From Arenibacter sp. P308M17 (lineage in GTDB: Bacteria; Bacteroidota; Bacteroidia; Flavobacteriales; Flavobacteriaceae): a stretch of DNA of 64,000 bases. The position numbers were made by a program, and so were the translations under genes. A model generated the notes under the pieces. The model searched no databases, had not been told where the DNA came from, and was given only the letters and a program-made list of their open reading frames with translations. The stretch is from contig NZ_QVON01000004.1 of assembly GCF_003426735.1 (NCBI RefSeq), forward strand, positions 186,001 through 250,000, read 5' to 3'. Below are positions 54,198-62,170 of the stretch, one piece after another (position 1 is the first letter of the stretch; every line of letters begins with the position of its first letter).

Positions 54198-55432
54198 TTA
54201 ATTTTTTTCATTAAGGGTTTTGCATCAACTAATTCGTCCAGGGTAAAAACTGGGGACACTTTTTCTGAAAAATCGATAATGTCCATAAATAGACTGCGTA
54301 ACAGAATAATAGTTTCGGGGGTTCTGTTTACGATATAGGAAAATAATTTTACCGGTCTGTAGGGGATATCGCCAGTGCCGTTCCTATCCAGATCGTAACC
54401 TGTATAGCCACTCCAATAATTTTCCTCAAAAATATTGTCGTTCAAATTGCTGTTGTAGGCCAGATCAAAGGAATTGTACATAAAATTATTATGGATAAAA
54501 GTATTGGTATAACAGGCTCCACGAACCTTTATGGCCCATCCATTTCTAATAAAATTATTTTTTGAATAAATTATCCGATTGGAGCCTTCAATACTGATAC
54601 CCACAGTATTATCTTCAAAGGTATTGCCCGTAAGCTCCGCATCATTGATCTCTTTCAACAACACCCCAAAGGAAGTGGTGCCCCAATTTTTTTTAAAGGT
54701 ATTGCCCAGCATTTTTATCCTTTTGGAAAACATGACCGCTACCCCTGCCCCATTATTCTCAAAGGTATTGTCCTTATAAATGTCATCATTGGAGAACATA
54801 AAGTGCAGCCCGTAGCGAAGGTTGTCCGAACTAATATTGTTCTCTATGGTAATATTGTCCGAGAATTCCAAGTAGATACCATCCCTTACATGTTGAACAA
54901 TATTGCGCTCCACAACTATATTCTGTGAGTACCATAATTGAATGCCGTTCCCCGAATTGTATTCATCCACGGCATCGCCTATGATTTTATTGTGGTAGAC
55001 CTTTCCGTTCTTGCTTTTCTCCAAATAGATTCCAAAAAACAGCTTTTCCAGCACTACGTTCTGTATTAAAAAGTTTTCGCTCTGCACCACCCTGATAGCG
55101 GCATAATCGGCCGTATAACTAGTGCCCACGTTTATGATGAAAAGACCGTCTATAGTAACATTGTTCGAAACTATGGTCATGATCTCCCCCTTATCTTCGC
55201 CATCGATCACGGGATAGTTCTCCCCAATAATGGTCAAGGGTTTGGTTACTTGAATATTAAATTCCCTATAGGTTCCTTTTTTGATCAAGATTGTGTCAAA
55301 ATCGGCTGCCACGGCTATCCCCTTCTTGATGGATTTCACCTCACAGGAATTACAGACCGTGATGGTCCCTGCCCATAAATGATTCCCAAAAAGACATATT
55401 AAAAACCAGAAAATTATTTTTATCCTGCCCAT
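54194..55432 (-). CDS. nosD: NosD periplasmic copper/maturation protein
   Basis: 412-aa right-handed beta-helix protein with signal peptide (IIFWFLICLFGNHLWAG). Repeated Asn-containing turns (e.g. NNVTIDGLFI, NITIENNISSDN, GNTFEDNTVGI) and the C-terminal NYWSGYTGYDLDRNGTGD motif are typical of NosD. Partner of NosFY. Confidence 0.94.
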   Translation of the reverse strand: MGRIKIIFWFLICLFGNHLWAGTITVCNSCEVKSIKKGIAVAADFDTILIKKGTYREFNIQVTKPLTIIGENYPVIDGEDKGEIMTIVSNNVTIDGLFIINVGTSYTADYAAIRVVQSENFLIQNVVLEKLFFGIYLEKSKNGKVYHNKIIGDAVDEYNSGNGIQLWYSQNIVVERNIVQHVRDGIYLEFSDNITIENNISSDNLRYGLHFMFSNDDIYKDNTFENNGAGVAVMFSKRIKMLGNTFKKNWGTTSFGVLLKEINDAELTGNTFEDNTVGISIEGSNRIIYSKNNFIRNGWAIKVRGACYTNTFIHNNFMYNSFDLAYNSNLNDNIFEENYWSGYTGYDLDRNGTGDIPYRPVKLFSYIVNRTPETIILLRSLFMDIIDFSEKVSPVFTLDELVDAKPLMKKIK

Positions 55433-55448
55433 TTTCTTAAGGGGATTT

Positions 55449-55883
55449 CTATTGTTTAAACCTTAGTTTCAATTGCTCCCAGGTAAAGAGATCCCCCCCA
55501 TTCGTCATTAAGGCATCCACTGCTTCCTGCTCCGTCTTAAAGGCCGTTAAAAATTCCCCCATGGGACTGGGAATACGCTCGCTGATCATATAGATTGCCT
55601 CTTTGGCATCTATCAATTTCCCTGGTTGATTGTAGTCGTTCACCAAATAAAGGGCAATCTGATTCCGGTCTATCTCCTTAAGATGATTCATCATGCATTC
55701 ACTGGAATCAAACTTAAAGACCTTGCCTTTATCCGTAACAATTTCAGCGGCATGTTGCCGATCCACAATGGTCATACTACAAAAATGACATCCATCGGAC
55801 CCATAGGCAATAGGTTTAGGGCCAACACTGCAGGACGTTGCCAACAATAAAAACAAAAACACTACTATTCTATAGTTCGCCAT
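55449..55883 (-). CDS. nosL: NosL copper chaperone lipoprotein
   Basis: 144-aa lipoprotein (LLLATSCSVG). Copper-site motif DGCHFCSMTI and SSECMMNHL are visible, then a conserved AKEAIYMISERIPSPMGEFLTAF stretch (cited only in part; about residues 96-118). Supplies Cu(I) to NosZ assembly. Confidence 0.93.
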   Translation of the reverse strand: MANYRIVVFLFLLLATSCSVGPKPIAYGSDGCHFCSMTIVDRQHAAEIVTDKGKVFKFDSSECMMNHLKEIDRNQIALYLVNDYNQPGKLIDAKEAIYMISERIPSPMGEFLTAFKTEQEAVDALMTNGGDLFTWEQLKLRFKQ

Positions 55884-55892
55884 ATCTTAAAA

Positions 55893-56537
55893 TTATGTAG
55901 TGGCCGGTTTTTTGGATGGCCGGTTTGCGCTTAATCCCGTGCTCTTCCATCCCATAGAGAATGCTACCAATGTAAGTGACATTCCAATAAACATCATGTA
56001 GGCACCGGTACTGGGAAGGGAGGTTACATCAAAATTCAACATTTTTTGGTATCCCAACAGGGGTGGTTTATAGGTCATAGGGGTTCCATCCTCATTGACA
56101 ACCTTGATAATGGCATGTGGATCTAGGTTGGAACCATAATCGGTAAGCCATTCATTAAAGTCGTACATGCCCAAAATTCCTAAAACGGACATGAGAACAA
56201 ACCAGCCCAAGAACCATTTAAAATCTACTTTTCCCAAGAATCCCAATAGTCCTATAAGTACTCCAAGTACCACCATTCCTATAATAACTTTGGGAAAAAC
56301 ATCAAATTCCCACATTTCCCCAGATTTGGGTATGGTCTTCATACCAATATAGTGATTTAATCCGTCTATATTCTGAAGATCAAATTCCGAGACTCCCTCT
56401 ATTCCAGAAATATGGATATTCATGCCCAATGGTTCTGGATATTGAGGTGCTCCCAGCATAATGTTCCATAGGGGAAAGGCAAACAGTCCCAAAAGAAGTA
56501 ATGGACCAACGATCATTAGTATACTTGCGTTTTTCAT
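55893..56537 (-). CDS. Nos-cluster membrane protein, unknown
   Basis: 214-aa protein with four hydrophobic segments: near the N-terminus (ILMIVGPLLLLGLFAFPLW), VIIGMVVLGVLIGLLGFLG, WFLGWFVLMSVLGILGM, and near the C-terminus (YMMFIGMSLTLVAFSMGW). Between the first two is a periplasmic-type loop with NIDGLNHYIGMKTIP, seen in other Bacteroidota proteins next to nosL. Position between nosZ and nosL (10 bp from nosL) suggests a role in NosZ maturation or electron supply. A mobile element starts 22 bp upstream of its ATG. Confidence 0.82.
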   Translation of the reverse strand: MKNASILMIVGPLLLLGLFAFPLWNIMLGAPQYPEPLGMNIHISGIEGVSEFDLQNIDGLNHYIGMKTIPKSGEMWEFDVFPKVIIGMVVLGVLIGLLGFLGKVDFKWFLGWFVLMSVLGILGMYDFNEWLTDYGSNLDPHAIIKVVNEDGTPMTYKPPLLGYQKMLNFDVTSLPSTGAYMMFIGMSLTLVAFSMGWKSTGLSANRPSKKPATT

Positions 56538-56558
56538 TTCCTATTGTCATTTTATTAT

Positions 56559-56720
56559 TGAACTCATCTTAACTTTTTCTATTACCTGTAAAATCATCAT
56601 TTTGCATCCTAATTTTGTCTTTTTCTCTCACCGTAGCGCTGCTATGCTGCTCCAAAAAGGCTTCATTAGGATACAAAGGCATAACTTTTTGGTTGAAAAC
56701 AAAAAGTCAAGATGAGTTCA
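56559..56720. mobile_element. 162-bp palindromic MITE-like element, family B copy 2
   Basis: Imperfect inverted-repeat ends (TGAACTCATCTTAACTTTTT; right end reads TGAACTCATCTTGACTTTTT on the other strand). The core CCGTAGCGCTGCTATGCTGC is the counterpart of the core in 36575-36737. It lies within the nos operon, between the nosZ terminator and the membrane-protein gene, and probably separates their transcription. Confidence 0.65.
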
Positions 56721-56770
56721 TTTACAAATCGAACAATGTTCTGGATGGTCGTCCCTTTCTTCAACTTGTT

Positions 56771-56809
56771 AAAAAAGCGGGCAGTTTCTTAAACCAGACC
56801 CGCTTTTTA
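56771..56809 (-). terminator. Terminator directly after nosZ
   Basis: AAAAAGCGGG / CCCGCTTTTT with an internal loop, 26 bp after the nosZ stop. It may reduce read-through to the maturation genes. Confidence 0.75.
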
Positions 56810-56834
56810 TGCTAAAAACCAATAATAAGTAGCC

Positions 56835-58796
56835 TTAATCGCCTAGGGACCAGGAAAGTTCCAAATTGGAATTTGCCGGTGATACCCTAACATAGCCCTG
56901 CATCTCTTGGTGAAGCGCGGAACAGAAATCGGTACAATAGAACGGCCATACCCCAACTTGCTTGGGCTCCCAAACAATGGTCTTGGTCTGACCCGGCATT
57001 ACCAACAATTCCGAAGTGTTGGCTCCTATTATGGCAAAACCGTGCGGTACATCAAAATCCTGCTCTTGGTTCGTTATATGAAAATATACTTTGTCTCCCA
57101 CCTTGACTCCTTCAATATTATCCGGTGTAAAATGGCTTCGGATGGTTGACATATAAACGTGTACATCCTTACCTTCACGCACTACTTTGGAATCGGCCGC
57201 CCCTAAGGTGGCGTAAGGGTGCTTGTTATCTGCCAGTTTATAAAACTTTTTAGATTTGGGAGCTAAAAGTTCAGCTGGGATTCCTGCCGCGTAATGTGGC
57301 TCGCCATGGGTGGGGAAATCATAAAGAAGTTCCATTTTTTCGCCAGAGATATCATAAATCTGAGCCGAGTGTTCCATCTCCGGCCCAACTGGCAAATATC
57401 TATCCTTGGTAATCTTATTAAGCGCCACTACGTACTTACCAAAAGGCTTTCTTGAATTTCCACCTGGAATCATCAAGTGACCTACAGAGTAATAGGTAGG
57501 TTTTCTATCGATCACCTCCCATGTCCCTAGTTTCCATTTTACAACTTCGGAAGAAATAAAGAATGTGGTATATGCATTCCCTTCAGCATCAAACTCGGTA
57601 TGCAATGGTCCAAGACCCCCACTTTTTACGGTTCCGGCCAGCACATCCTCAAATTTAAGGATGGGAATGCCATAGGCCTCCCCATCAAACTTTTTATCCT
57701 CAATGGCAGCAATCATATTATCAAAGGAATGTACCGTTAGGTCCGCAGATAATTTACCATTACCAATGATATATTGTCCAGAAGGATCTACGTCACAACC
57801 GTGGGGCGATTTTGGAGTTGGCAAAAAGAATACGGCACCGGGTACATCTAAGGGGTTTACGGTAAGAACTTCCTTTTTCATGGTACTTGTTGCGGTATGC
57901 GTAGACTCATCATATACATTATGTGCATAGTTGGCGGGCATTTTTGTTCCTCCACCGTTGTTAACATACGCTTCAATTTTTTTCCAGTTTATGGCGGCAA
58001 TAAAATCCTTATCGTTCTGGGAAGAATTCACTTCTTGCAAGGTACTGGCCTCTTCGGTATTATACGTAGTAAAGAAGAACCAACCATGGGATTTACCACG
58101 TCCAGGATGCGAAAGATCATAATTAAACCCGGGCATTATGATCTGGAATTTAATATCCATACTACCGTGTTCCGGCTCAACACTAATGAAAGACAAAGCT
58201 CCTTGAAAGTTTCCTTTATATTCGTTTATGGGGATATCACGCTGTGGAATAGGCACTGAAAAACGCGTTCCGGCCACCACATACTCAGAATTCTCAGTAA
58301 CAAAGGATGAACTGTGGTTACCGGCACTATTGGGTACCTCAATGATTTCTTCTGTTTCAAAGGTAGTGAGGCTTATCCTTGCAATCCTCGGTGTGTTATT
58401 CCCATTTATAAAGATCCATCTTCCATCCAATTCACCATTGGTCTGACTAATATCAGGGTGATGGGCGTCATCCCATGGCACAAACCCGTGAGAGGTATTT
58501 AACATAGGCTTTGTTTCTTCAGAATAGCCGTAGCCCGAGGTGGCAAATTGTGAGAATACGGGAATTTCCTTGAACATACGTCCGGAAGGCAAGCCGTAGA
58601 CGGTTAGGTTGCCACTATATCCCCCGGAAAAAAAGGCGTAAAACTCGTCATGTTCCCCAGGGGCCACATAAACTTTTTCGGCATTGCTCGAATTTAATGC
58701 TCCTGAAGAACTTTTGCCCTGATTCCCGTTACCGCAACCGGTCAATAAGGCGGCAAAGCCCAAGAGTCCCAATACTAAATAGGTATGCTTTTTCAT
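56835..58796 (-). CDS. nosZ: Clade II, Sec-type nitrous oxide reductase
   Basis: 653-aa multicopper enzyme reducing N2O to N2. The N-terminus is a Sec/lipoprotein signal (FAALLTGCGNGN, Cys21) with no twin-Arg motif, a clade II trait. The beta-propeller supplies CuZ histidines (e.g. DDAHHPD, DLSHPGRGKSHGW, PKSPHGCDV, GPLHTEFD, GEPHYA). The C-terminal cupredoxin holds the CuA site: VPHGFAI and FYCTDFCSALHQEMQGY, with two Cys, His and Met ligands. All expected residues appear present. Downstream genes encode its maturation system. Confidence 0.97.
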   Translation of the reverse strand: MKKHTYLVLGLLGFAALLTGCGNGNQGKSSSGALNSSNAEKVYVAPGEHDEFYAFFSGGYSGNLTVYGLPSGRMFKEIPVFSQFATSGYGYSEETKPMLNTSHGFVPWDDAHHPDISQTNGELDGRWIFINGNNTPRIARISLTTFETEEIIEVPNSAGNHSSSFVTENSEYVVAGTRFSVPIPQRDIPINEYKGNFQGALSFISVEPEHGSMDIKFQIIMPGFNYDLSHPGRGKSHGWFFFTTYNTEEASTLQEVNSSQNDKDFIAAINWKKIEAYVNNGGGTKMPANYAHNVYDESTHTATSTMKKEVLTVNPLDVPGAVFFLPTPKSPHGCDVDPSGQYIIGNGKLSADLTVHSFDNMIAAIEDKKFDGEAYGIPILKFEDVLAGTVKSGGLGPLHTEFDAEGNAYTTFFISSEVVKWKLGTWEVIDRKPTYYSVGHLMIPGGNSRKPFGKYVVALNKITKDRYLPVGPEMEHSAQIYDISGEKMELLYDFPTHGEPHYAAGIPAELLAPKSKKFYKLADNKHPYATLGAADSKVVREGKDVHVYMSTIRSHFTPDNIEGVKVGDKVYFHITNQEQDFDVPHGFAIIGANTSELLVMPGQTKTIVWEPKQVGVWPFYCTDFCSALHQEMQGYVRVSPANSNLELSWSLGD

Positions 58797-58830
58797 TGTT
58801 TTTGATTTAATTGATTATTGAGTTCTATAA

Positions 58831-59412
58831 TTATTCTGTTGGGGGCAATATTACCTTGTCTACCACATGTACTATTCCATTGCCCGCAGGTACACTGGCT
58901 AAAATTTTGGCGCCCCCTACAAAAACATCGTCCCCAACTACCTCAACGGCAACGTTCTGATCATTGGCCTGCCCCAATTTTTTAAACTTCATTAAAAATT
59001 CCTTGCTGTAATTGCCGGCGGTAACATGATATTTTAGAATATTGGCCAAAGCATCTTTGTTCTCCGGTTTTAAAAGATCTTCCACTGTGCCTGCAGGCAA
59101 GGCCGCAAACGCTTCATTGGTGGGCGCAAATACCATCAAGGGACCTGCATTTACCAGGGCGTTTTCCAATTCCGCGGCCTGCACCGCTGCCACCAAGGTG
59201 GAATGGTCTGGGGAACCCATAGCAATCTGCAGAACATTGGGGGTGGAACCATCATCGGCGATAAAGGCCTGGCCCTGCTGCTCAACTTCCTTTGTTACGG
59301 CTTTACCATTAGTAGGGGCCGTTGCCGTCTTTGGTTCGTTTTTACAACTGAACAAAACGCCCAGCATCAGAAACGATACTATCAATGTTTTTAAATTGGT
59401 TGTCGGGAACAT
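58831..59412 (-). CDS. Fasciclin (FAS1) domain lipoprotein
   Basis: 193-aa lipoprotein (LGVLFSCKNE) with a single FAS1 domain (about residues 55-190): VQAAELENAL, GPLMVFAPTNEAFAAL, ANILKYHVTAG and GIVHVVDKVILP. FAS1 proteins of this size recur in Bacteroidota nos operons; a role is not known. It lies 34 bp upstream of nosZ on the same strand. Confidence 0.88.
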   Translation of the reverse strand: MFPTTNLKTLIVSFLMLGVLFSCKNEPKTATAPTNGKAVTKEVEQQGQAFIADDGSTPNVLQIAMGSPDHSTLVAAVQAAELENALVNAGPLMVFAPTNEAFAALPAGTVEDLLKPENKDALANILKYHVTAGNYSKEFLMKFKKLGQANDQNVAVEVVGDDVFVGGAKILASVPAGNGIVHVVDKVILPPTE

Positions 59413-59430
59413 AATGCTATGTATTTTTGG

Positions 59431-59937
59431 TTATAAGGTTCTAAAGAATTCCAATACTGCCCGGGCCTCTTCTTCGGTCAGACTTTGATTGGCCATGGGT
59501 GCGCCGTTAAATTCCGCTAATAGAGCTTTGGCCAAAGGATCCTCCTTTACCATGACCTCAGGGTTCAATATCATATTCATGACCCATTCCGGACTACGTC
59601 TTTCCAATATGCCTTTTGGGGCTGGCCCTATAAATTTTTTATCTACCCTATGGCAGGCCAAACACATTTGATTATACACTTCCTCTCCCTTTTTGGCCAT
59701 TTCCTGGTCCACCTCGGCGGTCAAACTTACTGAGGTAATGGGCCCCACTCCCTTGTTGGTCAAATCGATGGTTTCAGAGGGTTTTGTATCCGAGGTGGTA
59801 GGTGCCGGTGATGCTTGTTCCGTTGTGGTTTTTGCCCTGTCCACACTAAAACCTTCTTTTTTCTTTTCTTCCTTACCACCACAGCCCATCATCAAAACAG
59901 AAAAAAGAACTGCGCTACTTTTTAAAATTATTTTCAT
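59431..59937 (-). CDS. Monohaem cytochrome c lipoprotein of nos operon
   Basis: 168-aa lipoprotein (LMMGCGGKE) with an acidic/charged linker and a C-terminal class I cytochrome c domain: MCLACHRVDKKFIGPAPKGI (haem at CLACH) and a later Met (about EVMVKEDP region) as candidate axial ligand. Probable electron donor to NosZ. The ATG at 59937 begins the signal; the frame open to 60030 adds a non-signal leader. First gene of the nos operon, preceded by a strong promoter architecture. Confidence 0.88.
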   Translation of the reverse strand: MKIILKSSAVLFSVLMMGCGGKEEKKKEGFSVDRAKTTTEQASPAPTTSDTKPSETIDLTNKGVGPITSVSLTAEVDQEMAKKGEEVYNQMCLACHRVDKKFIGPAPKGILERRSPEWVMNMILNPEVMVKEDPLAKALLAEFNGAPMANQSLTEEEARAVLEFFRTL

Positions 59938-60040
59938 ATATAAATATTTATTGTTTTTAATGGTCGTTTTTATTGGTTTTGAACCTTGGTCATAAGTATG
60001 ATTTTCTGCATAGCTTGTAATTTTTAACAATTTATTGGGA

Positions 60041-60083
60041 CAAAATTAGCCTTGGATAGAAACAAAAAATATGATAAAAATCA
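60041..60083 (-). promoter_or_regulatory. FNR-like box and -7 element of the nos operon
   Basis: On the minus strand the dyad TGATTTTTATCA (plus-strand 60072-60083; the symmetry extends to AATATGAT/ATCATATT) is followed by a perfect TAATTTTG (plus-strand 60041-60048). The dyad centre is 29.5 bp from the -7 motif, almost identical to the copper operon. The start codon of the first gene is about 100 bp further on. Confidence 0.65.
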
Positions 60084-60088
60084 TATTA

Positions 60089-60114
60089 AAGGATAAAAAC
60101 ATCTTTTTATCCTT
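60089..60114. promoter_or_regulatory. Second perfect inverted repeat upstream of nos
   Basis: AAGGATAAAAA and its exact complement, 11 bp each, 4-nt spacer. It adjoins the FNR-like box. It may be a further operator or a terminator. The remainder of the 526-bp gap to 60463 contains additional GATAAAA motifs (e.g. near 60130 and 60175) and no convincing gene. Confidence 0.45.
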
Positions 60115-60463
60115 ATTTTTTTTACAATAAGATAAAATACCTTGCCCTTTTACACCAAATAATCCGTTAAAAACAGATAAAATATTGATTATCATTATGC
60201 TGCATGATTCATTCTTTAAACCCTATGATTGCCGATCAACAGGAAAAAGTCCCGACTCCTTTGCCTTTTAAATCTTTTACATATCTTAGTAAAAACACTT
60301 CAACGGAAACAATGGCGCTATGGGACTTGATAATTTTGTGGCCCGTTTTAAATTACTTCGATCTTAAAATTGAAGGTCCAAGAGTGGGATAGGGTTAGAT
60401 TTGCAATAATATTGAAGGGTCCATTGCCGACCACTTAGCCTAATTTTGAATCGATAACAGCAT

Positions 60464-61324
60464 ATGGGCAATTTAGAAGAACTTATACAATTACTAAGTT
60501 TAGAACGCATAAACGATAATACCTTTGTGGGACAAAACTATCAGGCACCCTGGGGCAGGGTCTTTGGAGGGCAGGTATTGGGACAGTCTTTGCATGCCGC
60601 CTACCAAACGGTTACCGATGATCGGACTGCACACTCCATGCACGGGTATTTCCTTTTGGGGGGCGACCTGAGCATTCCCATTACCTATGAAGTAGATTTT
60701 TTAAGGAACGGCCGTAGTTTTACCACCCGCAGGGTGGTTGCCAAGCAGAAGGGAAAGGCCATTTTTAACATGGCAGCCTCCTTTCAGGTCAGGGAGGATG
60801 GTGTAGAGCACCAAATAACCATGCCCAACCTGATAACCCCTAAAAAGTTGATGAACAGTTTGGAGCAGATAGAAGAGTTGAAAAAAACGGATCCGGACTC
60901 CTATAACCTTATAAAGCTCACCCATCCCAAAGTATTCGAGTTTAAGCCCGTGGAACGGTTAACCTCCCTGCTTTCTAAAGATGGCCCTCCATTTAACCAT
61001 ATGTGGATGCGCGCTACGGAAAAGGTAAGGGGCAATTTGCCCCTGCAGCAGCAATTGTTGGCCTATGTCTCCGACTACAACATCCTAACGACCGCTTCCC
61101 TTCCCCATCGTGAAGCCCTCAGAAAAGGAAAGACATTTTATGCCAGTATAGACCATGCCCTATGGTTCCACCGCAGTTTTAAGATAGACGAATGGCTGTT
61201 GTACACTATGGACAGTCCCAGTGCCAGCAATTCCAGAGGTTTTTCCAGGGGCAGTATTTTTGACAGAAATGGGGCTCTAGTGGCCTCTGTGGCACAGGAG
61301 GGGTTAATGCGCAGCACAGGGTAA
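60464..61324 (+). CDS. tesB: Acyl-CoA thioesterase II
   Basis: 286-aa double-hotdog thioesterase hydrolysing acyl-CoA. Characteristic parts are RVFGGQVLGQSLHAAYQTV, HSMHGYFLLGGD, IFNMAASFQV, DYNILTTASLPH, SIDHALWFHR and the final GALVASVAQEGLMR. Full length. Stands alone. Confidence 0.94.
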   Translation: MGNLEELIQLLSLERINDNTFVGQNYQAPWGRVFGGQVLGQSLHAAYQTVTDDRTAHSMHGYFLLGGDLSIPITYEVDFLRNGRSFTTRRVVAKQKGKAIFNMAASFQVREDGVEHQITMPNLITPKKLMNSLEQIEELKKTDPDSYNLIKLTHPKVFEFKPVERLTSLLSKDGPPFNHMWMRATEKVRGNLPLQQQLLAYVSDYNILTTASLPHREALRKGKTFYASIDHALWFHRSFKIDEWLLYTMDSPSASNSRGFSRGSIFDRNGALVASVAQEGLMRSTG

Positions 61325-61682
61325 ACTTCATAACACCACCATATTATCTGAAAATGGACCAATCCCTATTTTTTGGCCCAATTATTTATGGACAAACCCA
61401 AAACCATTCTTTTTGAAAGGTATTCTTTTAGGCCAAACTTACTCAAACATTCTATAAATAGGGTTAGACAGATGAGCTTCCCATCGACCAATTACCAATA
61501 TCACCTTTAAGATAACATTTGCGCCATTGCAGGCATCTGCGGTTTATCCTTGGTAAATTACCGTTTGTCCGCACAAAAATATTCCTCTCGTTTTTCAACC
61601 ATTTTTTTCTCCTTTTTGACCACTAAATTTCTGTTTGGGGCAAGACCGGTCGAACTTTGTCCTATAATTTTAAACAAAAAGT
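61325..61682. other. 358-bp intergenic region
   Basis: AT-rich sequence between tesB and the 56-aa membrane protein. No gene, repeat or clear promoter could be supported; the presumed promoter of the small gene must lie in its last 100 bp. Confidence 0.4.
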
Positions 61683-61853
61683 ATGAAAACAATTTTACTC
61701 GTAAAAGAAATTTATGCCGAAGGATTCAAAAACCTAGGGAACATTATTGTTAAAAATTATTTCAAAGCGTTCATGTGGTTCAGCGTGGCTATGTTTGCCG
61801 TAGTGTTGTACGCTTTCATATTTAGATTGACCACTGGATTCGTTTGGGATTAA
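61683..61853 (+). CDS. 56-aa membrane protein (DUF6747-like)
   Basis: Begins MKTILLVKEIYAEGFKNLGN, with an amphipathic N-terminal part, then one transmembrane segment (FMWFSVAMFAVVLYAFIF), ending TTGFVWD. This resembles a short conserved flavobacterial family, DUF6747 (from memory, not searched). Function unknown. Confidence 0.7.
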   Translation: MKTILLVKEIYAEGFKNLGNIIVKNYFKAFMWFSVAMFAVVLYAFIFRLTTGFVWD

Positions 61854-61983
61854 TAAGCAAAAGTGCAATAGCATGAAACGGACCATGATTTTTTTGGGAC
61901 ATAAACAAAATTGAAGATTCAAGAAAATCGGAATCCGACCAAAGGGATTGTGGGTAAAGTGTATTGGCGAATTGCATCTGACT

Positions 61984-61999
61984 CCCGATAATTATCGGG
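61984..61999. terminator. Perfect 16-bp palindrome CCCGATAATTATCGGG
   Basis: Self-complementary site 131 bp after the 56-aa gene and 25 bp before the 48-aa gene. Could end transcription of the former, but no strong T-run follows. Confidence 0.35.
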
Positions 62000-62023
62000 G
62001 TTAAAAACAATAAAACTAATCAG

Positions 62024-62170
62024 ATGAAAGGTATGGAATATTTAAGGGAATTATTGGTGGGGAAAAGTGATGGGATCGAGGTTCCAATGACACTAAAATT
62101 ATTATTGATCTTGGTCTTCCTATGCTTTTTCCTGGCCTTGTTCTCCATTTTGTTATACACTTTTGAATAA
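62024..62170 (+). CDS. 48-aa membrane protein, unknown
   Basis: Starts MKGMEYLRELLVGKSDG, then one transmembrane segment (LKLLLILVFLCFFLALFSIL) and a short tail YTFE. Its build (short amphipathic front, one helix, few residues after) matches the preceding 56-aa protein. No clear homology recognised; coding inferred from composition and a clean ATG. Confidence 0.55.
   Translation: MKGMEYLRELLVGKSDGIEVPMTLKLLLILVFLCFFLALFSILLYTFE

Noticed and set aside
60204-60392. Possible 62-aa protein upstream of tesB
   Set aside because: No signal, motif or neighbour supports it, and it begins in the AT-rich regulatory region; the sequence looks random.
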